Shown: in pieces, positions 53,174 to 63,356 of the stretch
Layout: every line of letters begins with the position of its first letter
How positions within the stretch are numbered: the first letter of the stretch is position 1
DNA from: Acinetobacter genomosp. 15BJ
Lineage (GTDB): Bacteria > Pseudomonadota > Gammaproteobacteria > Pseudomonadales > Moraxellaceae
Direction of reading: 5' to 3'
Length of the DNA stretch: 64,000 bases
Assembly: GCF_000400715.1 (NCBI RefSeq)
Contig: NZ_KE007351.1
Span: 381,530 to 445,529, forward strand
The notes under the pieces: generated by a model
Databases searched by the model: none
The model's input: the letters and a program-made list of their open reading frames with translations, nothing else
What the model was told of the DNA's origin: nothing
Translations under genes and position numbers: made by a program

Positions 53174-53818
53174 TCAATGCTCATCTGTGGAGGAAGCAGA
53201 CTCGGCATCATCTTCTTTATAGATAAATTTCGGCATTTCCAGACCAAAATAAATCGCGATTAAACGTAAAGTAAAGCCAAAGACCAAAGTAAAAATCACA
53301 GTGAGATCGTGTGGCAAACCAACTTCCAAGCACACCCAATAACAAATTACCGCAACAAAGGAAATACTGGCATATAACTCACGACGGAACACCAACGGTA
53401 CGTCATTACACAGAATATCGCGCAGAATACCACCCGAAACGCCTGTTAACACCCCTGCCACCGCAGATACCACAAAACCATGCCCCATGGATAACGCAAT
53501 TTGACAACCAATGATGGTAAAACCAATGAGCCCTAGAGCATCCAGCACCAAGAAGATGTTACGCAGATGGCGCATCCACTTGGCAATAATAATAGTGACA
53601 AAGGCAGCAATACAGGTCAGCACCAAATATTCAGGATGTTTCACCCACGTGAGCGGATAATGCCCGAGCAGTACATCACGCACTGAGCCGCCACCCAATG
53701 CCGTGACACAGGCAATCAGTACCACACCAAACCAGTCCATACTGCGTCGACCTGCGGATAATGCACCTGTCATCGCTTCCGCAGTAATGGCAATAATATA
53801 AATTACGGTGAGTAACAT
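53174..53818 (-). CDS. TRIC/YicG-family cation channel protein
   Basis: The 214-residue protein has seven hydrophobic helices made of two UPF0126 repeats: ALSAGRRSMDWFGVVLIACV, TALGGGSVRDVLLGHYPLTW and, in the second repeat, GVLTGVSGGILRDILCNDVP. Bacterial TRIC proteins are trimeric cation channels of uncertain role. A polar acidic tail (KEDDAESASSTDEH) ends it. Confidence 0.85.
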   Translation of the reverse strand: MLLTVIYIIAITAEAMTGALSAGRRSMDWFGVVLIACVTALGGGSVRDVLLGHYPLTWVKHPEYLVLTCIAAFVTIIIAKWMRHLRNIFLVLDALGLIGFTIIGCQIALSMGHGFVVSAVAGVLTGVSGGILRDILCNDVPLVFRRELYASISFVAVICYWVCLEVGLPHDLTVIFTLVFGFTLRLIAIYFGLEMPKFIYKEDDAESASSTDEH

Positions 53819-53870
53819 CTGCCTACATCCCTAAATCAGGCGTAAAAGTGTGCGCTATTCTAAGACAAAC

Positions 53871-54341
53871 TTAGATGAATTGCGCACAACATTGTTTAAA
53901 TTTTTTCCCCGAGCCACAAATACAGGGCTGTTTCATGGTGATTTGCAGATCCAGAGTCGGGTCAAGAAAATACCACTGCTGTTGATGCAATACAAAATGT
54001 GAAATTTCATGATGAATATGGGCCTGCATGCCATCATGATAATGTGCCTTAAATTCAACCAGTGCATGGGTTTTATCTAGCTTGGGCTGATGTTGCACGA
54101 CTTCCAGTTTGAGCCATTGGTTCGATTGACTCCAGTCTGCAATCGCTGCCCGATCTAAAGCCAGTTGTTGCCCCAAGGCTGTCGTTTGCAAAATATAGTC
54201 AATCTGCTGCAAGGCAAAAGCACTATAACGCGAGCGCATCAATTGCTCTGCAGTTTGAGCGATCTGCTGTTTTAAGTGCAAAGGCTGACAGCACGCAGCA
54301 TATTGTCCCTGCCCACATGGACAATTTTGTGATGATGTCAT
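53871..54341 (-). CDS. YchJ/UPF0225-family protein with SEC-C motifs
   Basis: The 156-residue protein has a Cys-rich motif at each end: CPCGQGQYAACCQP at the N terminus and CICGSGKKFKQCC at the C terminus, both SEC-C-type zinc motifs. Between them is an NTF2-like middle with QTAEQLMRSRYSAFALQ, the YchJ family core. Function unknown. Confidence 0.85.
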   Translation of the reverse strand: MTSSQNCPCGQGQYAACCQPLHLKQQIAQTAEQLMRSRYSAFALQQIDYILQTTALGQQLALDRAAIADWSQSNQWLKLEVVQHQPKLDKTHALVEFKAHYHDGMQAHIHHEISHFVLHQQQWYFLDPTLDLQITMKQPCICGSGKKFKQCCAQFI

Positions 54342-54422
54342 TTCCGATTCTCAAATAAAAATAGCCCTGAGAAAAACCTTGTACCACAAGGCCAAACTCA
54401 AAGGCTATTTGCTAAAACTTAA

Positions 54423-56006
54423 TTATTTCTCGGTCGTCTTCTCTTTCGCAATAATGCGCACTTTTTCAATCTTGTGCCCATCCATTGTCACCACCTCAAA
54501 ACGATAACCATCCACCTCAATCATGTCACCATTTTCAGGTAAACGACCAAGATGGAATAAGATATAGCCCGACAAAGTGGAGTATTCTTCGCTTTCATCG
54601 ACCAAATCCTTGCCCAACAACAAAGAAACGTGACGTATGTCGGTTGAACCTTCTAACAACATCGAACCATCATCTAGACTTTCCGCAGTTGCTTCCAATT
54701 CATCTTCATCAGGGAACTCACCCGCAATTGCTTCCAGCATATCAATTGGTGTGGCAATTCCTTCAATCGAACCATATTCGTTCAGGACAATCGCCATTTG
54801 CAACGGTGCTTGACGTAACTGTTCCATCACCATCAGTACTTGTGCATTTTCATGCACAATCACGGGTTCGCGTAAGTGTTTACTGAAATCAATCGCACCT
54901 GTTTCGATGTATTCATTCAATACTTTATGGGTGAGAACAATCCCTTCGATATTGTCTAACTCACCACGCGCAATGATCAAACGTGAATGGGTCATTGCCA
55001 TTAAACGTTCTTTTAACTCAGTAGGATCGTCATCCAAGTCTAACCATTCCAACTCTGGACGTGGTGTCATCACCGACTTAACTGGACGCTCAGATAAACC
55101 CAATACCCCTTGAACCAAGACACTATGATATACCCCATTGTCTTCATCAAAGACTTCTTTGGCATAGGCCTGTGTCGCTAACACATCTTCAGCTTCTTTG
55201 TTTTGACCTTCGTTACCATTGCTCTTATTACCAAGCATACGCAGTACGGCTGAAGCAGTACGGTAACGTAAATCAGTGGTAGTGACCAATTTCTCTTGGT
55301 TACGACGCATGGTTTGGTTGACCATTTCCACCAACACCGAGAAACCAATCGCAGCGTATAAATAACCTTTTGGAATATGGAAACCGAAGCCTTCGACCAC
55401 CAATGAGAAACCAATCATCATCAGGAAACCAAGACACAGGATCACCACGGTTGGATGCTTATTCACAAAGTCCATCAGCGGGCGTGAAGCCAATAGCATG
55501 ATACCAATCGCAATCGTTACCGCGATCATCATCACCGAAAGCTCTTTCACCATCCCCACTGCGGTGATCACACTGTCGAGCGAGAATACCGCATCAAGGA
55601 CCACGATCTGCACCACAACCATCCAGAACACGGCATGGACTGGATTTTCTTCTTTATGTGCTTGTGTACCCTCAATTCGTTCATGCAACTCCATGGTGCC
55701 TTTAAATAACAAGAACACACCACCAAACAGCAAAATCAAATCACGTCCAGAGAAAGGATGATCAAAAATATGGAACAACGGTGTGGTTAATGTCACCACC
55801 CATGCGATCGAGGCAAGCAAGATCAGGCGCATTAACAAGGCGAGAATCAAACCAATTTTACGAGCAGCATTACGTTGTTCTGGTGGTAATTTCTCTGCCA
55901 AAATTGCAATAAAAACAAGGTTATCAATACCTAATACAATTTCAAGCACCACCAATGTGGCTAAGCCAACCCAAGCAGCAGGATCTGACATCCATTCCAG
56001 AATCAT
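54423..56006 (-). CDS. TerC-family membrane protein with CBS and CorC domains (YegH/YoaE-like)
   Basis: The 527-residue protein has a TerC domain of seven hydrophobic helices (about 1-240), with GLATLVVLEIVLGIDNLVFI and FSLDSVITAVGM carrying the conserved Asp residues. A CBS pair follows (about 300-420; KSVMTPRPELEWLDLDDDP), then a CorC_HlyC C-terminal domain (about 435-515). TerC proteins are implicated in metal, especially Mn, export. It stands alone, with a weak hairpin behind it. Confidence 0.85.
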   Translation of the reverse strand: MILEWMSDPAAWVGLATLVVLEIVLGIDNLVFIAILAEKLPPEQRNAARKIGLILALLMRLILLASIAWVVTLTTPLFHIFDHPFSGRDLILLFGGVFLLFKGTMELHERIEGTQAHKEENPVHAVFWMVVVQIVVLDAVFSLDSVITAVGMVKELSVMMIAVTIAIGIMLLASRPLMDFVNKHPTVVILCLGFLMMIGFSLVVEGFGFHIPKGYLYAAIGFSVLVEMVNQTMRRNQEKLVTTTDLRYRTASAVLRMLGNKSNGNEGQNKEAEDVLATQAYAKEVFDEDNGVYHSVLVQGVLGLSERPVKSVMTPRPELEWLDLDDDPTELKERLMAMTHSRLIIARGELDNIEGIVLTHKVLNEYIETGAIDFSKHLREPVIVHENAQVLMVMEQLRQAPLQMAIVLNEYGSIEGIATPIDMLEAIAGEFPDEDELEATAESLDDGSMLLEGSTDIRHVSLLLGKDLVDESEEYSTLSGYILFHLGRLPENGDMIEVDGYRFEVVTMDGHKIEKVRIIAKEKTTEK

Positions 56007-56332
56007 TGAGGTGACTCCTCTGCAAAATCAGCGATATTGTTATGAAGTTGAGATTTTAAAAGATCGGCACAAACAGCCAAAACATTTTTTTTAGGAAATA
56101 AGAACAATGCGGAGCGACAACAACCACTACTCATAGAGGTACATAGATTAATAAAAGGATTTTTAGTATAGGCAAGATTTCAGTGAAATTCATCTTTTTT
56201 TATGTTGAGGATGTTTTCAAATTCTTTCGAAGCACGACAAAAGTAGATTGTATGTAAAATGTGCATAAAACTGTCACAAACCTGATTTAGCCTAGACAAG
56301 CACAACGAAAATGATAAGGTGAAAATAAACGA
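56007..56332. other. Divergent promoter region
   Basis: About 325 bases between the TerC-family gene and the LOG-family gene. It should hold both promoters; no gene or repeat is seen. Confidence 0.5.
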
Positions 56333-56959
56333 ATGAATAGTGTATTAAGAATGACAGAGACAAGAACCATTACTCCTCCTCCCATAAAAACCACTCAATC
56401 TCTTATTGCGTTATATTGCGGTTCGCGTACAGGCAACAAGCCGATTTACCGAGACAAAGCCATTGAGCTTGCCCAACATATTGCCAATCAAGGCTTTGGT
56501 ATTGTCTACGGCGGTGCCAGCATTGGTCTGATGGGGCAAGTTGCGGATACTGTACTGGAACATAGTGGCGAAGTAGTCGGTGTGATTCCAGAATTTATGT
56601 TGGATTATGAAATTGCCCACCATAAATTGACCGAACTACATATCGTCAACAGCATGCATGAACGTAAGGCACTGATGGCTGAACGTGCCAGTGCCTTTAT
56701 TGCCCTGCCTGGTGGTCTAGGAACTTTTGAAGAGATTCTGGAAATTGCCACTTGGGGGCAGCTCAATCAACATCAGAAACCGATGATCATCTATAACGTC
56801 AATCGTTTTTATGATGCCCTGATTGCACAGCTTGATCATGCGGTAGAAGAAGGCTTTTTACCACCACAGCATCGTGCCAAAGTGATTGTTTGTGAAACAC
56901 TGGAACAGATTTCAAGTGTGATTAAAAACTTAAACACACCCAGCCATATCGAAGTCTAA
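56333..56959 (+). CDS. LOG-family nucleotide phosphoribohydrolase
   Basis: The 208-residue Rossmann-type protein has GIVYGGASIGLMGQVAD, the catalytic region NSMHERKALMAERASAFIALPGGLGTFEEI with the PGGxGTxxE motif, and EIATWGQLNQHQKP. The family (TIGR00730) hydrolyses nucleoside or cytokinin 5'-monophosphates to base and ribose phosphate. An internal ATG at 56351 (MTETRTITPP) is an alternative start. Confidence 0.88.
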   Translation: MNSVLRMTETRTITPPPIKTTQSLIALYCGSRTGNKPIYRDKAIELAQHIANQGFGIVYGGASIGLMGQVADTVLEHSGEVVGVIPEFMLDYEIAHHKLTELHIVNSMHERKALMAERASAFIALPGGLGTFEEILEIATWGQLNQHQKPMIIYNVNRFYDALIAQLDHAVEEGFLPPQHRAKVIVCETLEQISSVIKNLNTPSHIEV

Positions 56960-56970
56960 AACATACCCAT

Positions 56971-57005
56971 AAAAAAAAGCGGATCATTTGGATCCGCTTT
57001 TTTTT
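56971..57005. terminator. Bidirectional terminator
   Basis: AAGCGGATC and GATCCGCTT stem, loop ATTTG, flanked by A- and T-runs between convergent genes. Confidence 0.92.
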
Positions 57006-57014
57006 ATTGAAAAC

Positions 57015-58802
57015 TTATTGTACATTCACTTGATATACCGCAGTTGAACCACTAACTTCATTCCCCACCACCAATAAAGGCTTGCCATTCGGTGAGTCTT
57101 TTGCAGCAATAAAGATCAAACCTTCAGGCCCTAGATCTCCCTGTTTTGCTGCATCGGTTTCAACAAAATTACGCGTGGTAAAATATTCAATAAACTTCGG
57201 TTTATTTGGTGTGGTGATGTCATAGACCATCACTCCACTCATCCGCTCTAACCCAATAAAAGCAAAAGTTTTCTTGCCAATCGTGCCGATAGCAACACCC
57301 TCAGGCTCAGGACCTTTATTATCACTACGGTCATCAAAGGCTACTGATTCGTGGTCACTATTAAAATAGTTCGGGAACAATTCAGCGGTTTTCTTTTCAA
57401 ACTCGCTGCCTGAATCCCAAACTAACTGACCTTGAGTATTCCAGATACTGAATGAACGCGCGCCATAAGCATAGAGCTTGTCATAAGTGAGCAAACCATT
57501 GGCATCCAGTTTTGCTGAACCATCTGCATTGGTTTGATAACCCATATTCCACGCAATATTGAGACGACCCAATGCTGCATCATCACGGCATGCACCCACA
57601 GTTGTCGTAGTTGCTCCACAATACGCAAAGGTCACTGGATTGAGTTTCGCCCCTTTCACCCCAGCAGCCAGTTGTTGTAAATGTGCTGGATAATCGCCAT
57701 CCTTATTAAAGCCTTTGCTGTTAAACAGATGCTTCATCCGAATATTTTCAACAAAACCTTTACTAACATCGCCCGCATAATAGGCTTTGGAATCCTTCAA
57801 CCATTCACGGCTATCGCCTTCATTGGCAGTAACCAGATAGGTTTGACCATTGGCTTGATAATTGGCAATCGAATCAGGTTGATACATCCCAACCAAGCCT
57901 GCCCAAGTCTTGATATCAATCTTTTTGTCTTTATCACTGACATCCAGCTCATTGCCAATTTGCCCATGATCTTTATAGCCCAATGGATAAATATCAGTGA
58001 CTTTCTGCTGTGCAATATCAATCCGAGCAATCGCATTATTTTCCTGCAATGTCACCCACGCAGTTTTGCTGTCTGCAGAAATAGTTATATATTCAGGCTC
58101 TAGATCCTGAGCCACACTCGCATTTGGTCCAAAAATACGTACACCTTTGGCGATTAAATCCGCCTTTTGTGAATTCCACGCCTTAAAGTCTGCTGCACTG
58201 GCTTTGGGTTGTTGAATATTGCTGATATCGATAATGCTGACTGAACCTTCAGGATCAACCGAGTAGTCATCGTTTGGCTCACCTTCATTGGCCACCAAAA
58301 CAGTTTTACCGTCTGGACTAAAAGTCAACATATCCGGCAAAGAACCCACAGCAACTTTACTGATAAAACTTAAGTCCTTGGCATTAAAGAACACCACTAT
58401 CCCTGTATCGGTTTTCTTCTCAGCTTGAACCGCAATTGCAACAATGCCATTTTTAACCGCAACGCTGTTCACTTCCGAATTGGCTAAATAGGTACGGGCA
58501 GAAAGTTCTGCAAGATGGACGGGTTTTTCAGGCTTAGAAGCATCTAGAACATCGACTAAACCCTTCTGGGCATTAACCACAAATAGACGTTTGCTTGCAG
58601 CATCATACGCCGGAATTTCAGCAGCACTTTTGGCGAAAACATTGGTTTCATAACGCCCTAATAAACTTAACTTAATCGTTTCAGGGGTTGCTTCAACCAC
58701 TTCTGCTGGGGTGTTTGCGTTGTCATTGTCGTTGTCATCATTACACGCCACTAACCCCACCGACAGTAACGCGGTCAGTAATACTGAAATCTTAAATTTC
58801 AT
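57015..58802 (-). CDS. Choice-of-anchor I family lipoprotein
   Basis: The 595-residue protein has a lipoprotein signal (MKFKISVLLTALLSVGLVAC) with the lipobox Cys near residue 20, then an Asp/Asn-rich stretch (NDDNDNDNANTP). A beta-propeller-like body follows, with repeats such as LTFSPDGKTVLVANEGEPND and the family's GPEPEGVAIGTIGKKTFAFI. This pattern is the choice-of-anchor I group, often misnamed alkaline phosphatase. The biological role is unknown. An ATG two codons upstream (58808) is an alternative. Confidence 0.8.
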   Translation of the reverse strand: MKFKISVLLTALLSVGLVACNDDNDNDNANTPAEVVEATPETIKLSLLGRYETNVFAKSAAEIPAYDAASKRLFVVNAQKGLVDVLDASKPEKPVHLAELSARTYLANSEVNSVAVKNGIVAIAVQAEKKTDTGIVVFFNAKDLSFISKVAVGSLPDMLTFSPDGKTVLVANEGEPNDDYSVDPEGSVSIIDISNIQQPKASAADFKAWNSQKADLIAKGVRIFGPNASVAQDLEPEYITISADSKTAWVTLQENNAIARIDIAQQKVTDIYPLGYKDHGQIGNELDVSDKDKKIDIKTWAGLVGMYQPDSIANYQANGQTYLVTANEGDSREWLKDSKAYYAGDVSKGFVENIRMKHLFNSKGFNKDGDYPAHLQQLAAGVKGAKLNPVTFAYCGATTTTVGACRDDAALGRLNIAWNMGYQTNADGSAKLDANGLLTYDKLYAYGARSFSIWNTQGQLVWDSGSEFEKKTAELFPNYFNSDHESVAFDDRSDNKGPEPEGVAIGTIGKKTFAFIGLERMSGVMVYDITTPNKPKFIEYFTTRNFVETDAAKQGDLGPEGLIFIAAKDSPNGKPLLVVGNEVSGSTAVYQVNVQ

Positions 58803-58966
58803 GATCAAATTCCATACAATTTATTCTGTATGGCTAATCTAGTATTTGGTGATGCAAATTCGATGACACTTTAATGTCAGTTTCATGACCACTCTTTGAC
58901 AATTTTAGGCTTTATTTCACACACAGTTGCATTAAACTAAAACTGCCTTTTTATGCATCATGGCTC

Positions 58967-60355
58967 ATGACAACGACAACACATCAAGCGGTACAGCCTG
59001 AATTCCGAATGTTGGTGCTCTTGGTCTCGATTGGCTTTTTTATGCAAGCCTTGGACACCACCATCGTCAACACGGCAATTCCTGCCATGGCAGTACAACT
59101 CAATGAAAATCCCCTGCAAATGCATGGCGTCATTGTGGCCTATGTGCTGTCGGTTGCGGCGTGTATTCCGCTCAGTGGCTGGTTGGCCGATCGTTTTGGC
59201 ATCCGTAATATTTATCTGAGTTCCATGGTGATTTTCAGCTTGGCCTCGCTGGGCTGTGGCTTGTCACAAAACCTAGAACAATTGTTATTTTTCCGCGTCA
59301 TTCAAGGTGTTGGTGGTGCCTTGCTCATGCCCGTGGGGCGCTTGGCACTGTTAAAACTGATCCCACGCTCCCAATTTCTGTCTGCCATGAGCCTGATGAG
59401 CCTTGCGGGTCTGATTGGCCCGTTGATGGGACCGACTTTAGGTGGTTGGCTCGTCGAAGTAACAACCTGGCACTGGATTTTCCTAATTAATCTGCCGATG
59501 GGTGTACTCGGCATGATCATGACCTTCAAAGTCATGCCGAACCAAAAAGAGCCAAGCGTTAAATCTTTCGATTTAAGCGGTTTTATCCTATTGATGGTGG
59601 CGATGGTGGGCTTGTCTTTAGGCATTGAGAATATTGCTGCATCGCAATATTCCCGCTGGATCAGTGTGGTTTTATTGATTTCGGGGCTGTTGGCAGCCAC
59701 CGCTTATGCCTACCATGCACATACACATCAAAACGCCCTGTTTCATGGTCGCTTATTTCGCTACAAAATCTTTTCAATTGGGGTACTGGGCAATTTCTTT
59801 GCCCGCCTCGGTAGTAATGCGATTCCCTTCATTTTACCGCTGATGCTACAAGTTGCTTTTGGCTTTGAACCTTTCTATACCGGTTTAATGATGATTCCAA
59901 TGGTACTCGGTTCATTATTTTCCAAGCCCATCGTACGTCCACTGATCCAACGGGTCGGTTATCGTCGTTTTCTACTCACCAATACGGTTTTGGTTGGCTT
60001 ATGCATTGCCAGTTTTTCACTGATGACCGTCGCTACACCTTTATGGTTGAAAGTCCTGCACCTGTTTATCTTTGGTACGTTGAACTCGCTACAATTTGTT
60101 GGCATGAATACCCTGACCTTGAAAGATTTACCACAACAGGACGCCAGTAGTGGCAATAGCTTCTTGTCAATGATTATGATGCTCTCCATGAGTATCGGGG
60201 TGGCTTTGGCCGGAACGTTAATTAATCTGTTTGGGCAACAGTTTTCCAGTGCCTCGATTAGCACTGCCTTCCACGCCACTTTGATCACTCTCGGCTGTAT
60301 TAATATCATTACCGCCTTAGTGTTTTGGCAAATTCCTAAAGAAACCACAGATTAA
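58967..60355 (+). CDS. DHA2-type MFS multidrug transporter
   Basis: The 462-residue protein has about 13-14 hydrophobic helices with DHA2 signatures: LDTTIVNTAIPAMA in helix 1, SGWLADRFGIRNIYL (motif A) and GVGGALLMPVGRLALLKLIP (motif C type). It resembles the MdtD/HsrA group of proton-driven drug or metabolite exporters. No regulator gene is adjacent. Confidence 0.83.
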   Translation: MTTTTHQAVQPEFRMLVLLVSIGFFMQALDTTIVNTAIPAMAVQLNENPLQMHGVIVAYVLSVAACIPLSGWLADRFGIRNIYLSSMVIFSLASLGCGLSQNLEQLLFFRVIQGVGGALLMPVGRLALLKLIPRSQFLSAMSLMSLAGLIGPLMGPTLGGWLVEVTTWHWIFLINLPMGVLGMIMTFKVMPNQKEPSVKSFDLSGFILLMVAMVGLSLGIENIAASQYSRWISVVLLISGLLAATAYAYHAHTHQNALFHGRLFRYKIFSIGVLGNFFARLGSNAIPFILPLMLQVAFGFEPFYTGLMMIPMVLGSLFSKPIVRPLIQRVGYRRFLLTNTVLVGLCIASFSLMTVATPLWLKVLHLFIFGTLNSLQFVGMNTLTLKDLPQQDASSGNSFLSMIMMLSMSIGVALAGTLINLFGQQFSSASISTAFHATLITLGCINIITALVFWQIPKETTD

Positions 60356-60508
60356 AAGATGCCCAGAAAATTGCTAAAATGGGACACCATGCAGCATGCA
60401 AATGTGTGGCACAATTGTAGGCTCAGATAACGTTTCACAAAGCAAAACCTGTACAATTCACTCATGAGCAAGCGCGTTATTACTTAGGCACCGCATAACA
60501 CAAACGAT

Positions 60509-61270
60509 ATGGCAAAAAAATCTGCAAAACTTCCATCAACTCAACATTATCCGACTTACGCCAGTATCGGTTTAGCGGTCATGTTGGGTGTGGTCAGCTA
60601 TTTTGGTTTGTTCTATCAACAGAAAGCCTCGGCACAGGATTATTCCATTCGCGGCTTTGATGTGTCTCATCATCAAGGCGAGATTAACTGGAAAAAAATC
60701 TCACCTATGCAATACCAATTCGTCTATCTCAAAGCAACCGAAGGCGGTGATTTTAAAGATCGTAACTTTCAGGAAAACTGGCTCAAAGCACGTGAACGTG
60801 GCCTACATGTCGGTGCTTATCATTTTTATCGGCTGTGTCGTGATGGGGCTATACAAGCCGAAAATTTTATTGCGACCGTTCCGAAAAAAGCCGATGCCCT
60901 GCCACCTGTGATTGATTTGGAATATGACAGCAACTGCATCAACACTTATACCAAAGAGCAGCTCATCAAAGAAATTCAGATCATGCATGACCAACTGCAA
61001 CAGCATTATGGTAAACAACCGATTTTTTATATTTCAAAGAGCTTTTACCATATTGTGCTGATGGGGAACTTTAACAACACTCCTTTATGGGTCAGAGACT
61101 ATGAAGGTAAACCTGAGCTCAAAGACGGTCGACAATGGCTGTTTTGGCAGCATAGCAGCCAAGGCAAAATCGACGGTGTTCCCAAAGCCGTGGATTTAAA
61201 TGTTTATGCAGAATCCCCAAAACAATGGCGGATTTTTTTAAAAGCACAAGGCATTGATGATGCCAAATGA
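60509..61270 (+). CDS. GH25 lysozyme-like hydrolase, membrane-anchored
   Basis: The 253-residue protein has an uncleaved-looking N-terminal helix (about 20-38) and a GH25 barrel. The catalytic Asp is in IRGFDVSHHQGEINW and the Glu in PPVIDLEYDSN, with YLKATEGGDFKDRNF and GAYHFYRL between. GH25 enzymes cut the glycan chains of peptidoglycan. Its 3' end overlaps dinB by 11-14 bases, so the two genes are co-transcribed. Confidence 0.87.
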   Translation: MAKKSAKLPSTQHYPTYASIGLAVMLGVVSYFGLFYQQKASAQDYSIRGFDVSHHQGEINWKKISPMQYQFVYLKATEGGDFKDRNFQENWLKARERGLHVGAYHFYRLCRDGAIQAENFIATVPKKADALPPVIDLEYDSNCINTYTKEQLIKEIQIMHDQLQQHYGKQPIFYISKSFYHIVLMGNFNNTPLWVRDYEGKPELKDGRQWLFWQHSSQGKIDGVPKAVDLNVYAESPKQWRIFLKAQGIDDAK

Positions 61271-62327
61271 GTTACGCAAAATCATCCATATTGACATGGA
61301 TGCCTTTTATGCCTCAGTCGAACTCAAAGATCGCCCAGATCTAAAAGATTTACCTGTGGTGATTTCCTCTCATCATCCAAGAGCTGTCATTGCCGCAGCG
61401 TCTTACCCTGCCCGTGTCTTTGGACTCCGTTCTGCCATGTCGATGGGACAAGCCAAAAAACTCTGTCCGCAAGTCATCGTGATTGAACCTAATTTTGAAA
61501 AATACCGCGAAGTTTCAGCGCAAATTCATCAGATTTTTCAGCAATACACCCCCTTGATTGAACCGCTGTCTTTAGATGAAGCTTATCTGGACGTGACTGA
61601 GAACTTAAAGAATATCGCCAGTGCCACCGAAGTCGCAGCACAAATCCGTGCTGATATTTTTGCGGTCACAGGACTGACCGCCTCAGCGGGCGTAGCACCA
61701 AATAAGTTCCTAGCCAAGATTGCCTCGGATTGGAACAAACCCAATGGTTTATTTGTGATTAAACCGAATCAGGTGCTGCGCTTTATTCAAGATTTGGCTT
61801 TGAATAAAATTCCTGGGGTGGGTAAAGTCACCCAAGAACGACTGCAGCAACTGAATTTACATACCTTGGGCGATCTGCAAAAAATCGACGAAAATGTGCT
61901 GATTCATCATTTTGGCAAATACGGCAAACAGCTGTATTTATATGCGCAAGGCATTGATCATCGACCAGTCAAAGCAGAACGGGAACGCCAACAGATTTCC
62001 AAGGAAATTACCTTTGATGATGATTACACTCTTGCTCAATGCAGCCATGCGTGGCAGCCATTGACCGAGCAAGTCTGGCGTAGTTTAAATAAAAAACAGC
62101 TAACGGCTCGCGGTGTGACTGTAAAACTCAAGCTTAAGAATTTCCAAGTATTACAGCATAGTAAGAGCTTTAAACAAGCGCTACAATCGCAACAGGATTT
62201 AGCCCAAGTGCTGTTACAACTGCTAGATGAAATGCATATTGACCCAGAATTCCAATTCCGTCTGGTTGGCGTCGGTGTATATCAGTTACAGACTCTAGAA
62301 GAAGAATCACAACTTTCTTTATGGTGA
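61257..62327 (+). CDS. dinB: DNA polymerase IV
   Basis: The 356-residue Y-family translesion polymerase has active-site Asp in HIDMDAFYASVE and the acidic pair in LSLDEAYLDVTE. A helix-hairpin-helix (KIPGVGKVTQERLQQLN) and a little-finger domain follow. It copies damaged templates with low fidelity. Two ATG codons (61257, 61260) and a TTG at 61254 are possible starts; AAGG at 61248-61251 suits either ATG. The short end LSLW may be part of a clamp-binding tail. Confidence 0.92.
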   Translation: MMPNELRKIIHIDMDAFYASVELKDRPDLKDLPVVISSHHPRAVIAAASYPARVFGLRSAMSMGQAKKLCPQVIVIEPNFEKYREVSAQIHQIFQQYTPLIEPLSLDEAYLDVTENLKNIASATEVAAQIRADIFAVTGLTASAGVAPNKFLAKIASDWNKPNGLFVIKPNQVLRFIQDLALNKIPGVGKVTQERLQQLNLHTLGDLQKIDENVLIHHFGKYGKQLYLYAQGIDHRPVKAERERQQISKEITFDDDYTLAQCSHAWQPLTEQVWRSLNKKQLTARGVTVKLKLKNFQVLQHSKSFKQALQSQQDLAQVLLQLLDEMHIDPEFQFRLVGVGVYQLQTLEEESQLSLW

Positions 62328-62633
62328 TGCTGCTTTTTTGCACAACAATACAACGCTGACTAAAATTTATGTTTGCTTTTTATCCAGTTTTCAGTACTCT
62401 AAGCAACGCAGTAACATTATCCTTGTTATTTGCTTTGCTAAAGAAAACCTCGCTTTTAGCATCTGCTCCTGTGGTTGGCGTGACGATCAAATCCGAAGAT
62501 TACAGGGCACTTCAGGTCTTCTTTCTCTATCCCCTTCTTCCTATAAAAAAATTGCATATTTCCCACTACGCACGGTCATGACTTCAGTTAAACTCGGTAG
62601 ATAAAACTAGAAAATTCTGTATGTACATGCCTT
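62328..62633 (+). other. Gap before creB
   Basis: About 300 bases. Overlapping plus-strand reading frames of 70-88 codons exist, but they show no family features or good start sites. The region should hold the creB promoter; CreB-type tag repeats (TTCACnnnnnnTTCAC) were not found. Confidence 0.45.
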
Positions 62634-63353
62634 ATGAAGCAAAAACAAATCCTCTGTGTTGAAGATGAAGCCGCAATCGTCTTGCCCCTGCGTTATGCGC
62701 TTGAGCGTGAAGGCTGGTCAGTCAGTTGGGCCAATACTGGCACACAAGCATTACAATTACTGGCGCAACAATCTTTTGACTTCATTATTTTAGATGTCGG
62801 ACTACCGGATTTGAACGGGTTTGAAGTCTGTAAACAACTGCGTCAGAAAGATCAAACACCATTGTTATTTTTAACTGCACGTGATGATGAAATTGATCGG
62901 GTGGTCGGCCTCGAAATTGGTGCAGATGATTATTGCAGTAAACCTTTTAGTGCACGAGAAATTGTCGCCAGAATCAAAGCGATTTGGCGCAGAATGGAAA
63001 TTCAAACTCAGTCTGTTACAGCCTCTGCAGTAACGACGGAAACTGAAGTTATTGTGCAATCGGCAACTTGGTCATGTCACCCACAGTCCTTGCAAATTCA
63101 TTATCATGGTCAGCCGCTACAACTGACTCGCTATGAATATCGCTTGTTATTTTTACTGATTCAGCATTCTGAACAAGTATTCAGTCGCCAACAATTAATG
63201 GATCATATTTGGGAACATCCAGAGCATAGTTTGGAACGTACTGTCGATACCCATGTCAAAAGTTTAAGGCAAAAGCTCAAACAGATTACCCCACATGATG
63301 ACCCGATTCGGACCCATCGTGGTTTTGGCTATAGTTTGATGAAGTTGAGCTAA
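62634..63353 (+). CDS. creB: CreB-type OmpR-family response regulator
   Basis: The 239-residue protein has a receiver with phospho-acceptor D54 (FIILDVGLPDL) and Lys in DDYCSKPFSAREI. A winged-helix OmpR DNA-binding domain (about 145-239) ends RTHRGFGYSLMKLS. The IVLPLRYALEREGWSV start and adjacent CreC-like kinase fit CreBC, which in other bacteria responds to carbon source and penicillin-binding protein inhibition. Confidence 0.82.
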   Translation: MKQKQILCVEDEAAIVLPLRYALEREGWSVSWANTGTQALQLLAQQSFDFIILDVGLPDLNGFEVCKQLRQKDQTPLLFLTARDDEIDRVVGLEIGADDYCSKPFSAREIVARIKAIWRRMEIQTQSVTASAVTTETEVIVQSATWSCHPQSLQIHYHGQPLQLTRYEYRLLFLLIQHSEQVFSRQQLMDHIWEHPEHSLERTVDTHVKSLRQKLKQITPHDDPIRTHRGFGYSLMKLS

Positions 63354-63356
63354 AGC

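Noticed and set aside
62338..62604. Overlapping 88- and 70-codon frames between dinB and creB
   Set aside because: No ribosome site, no recognisable domain, and two frames open at once over the same bases.
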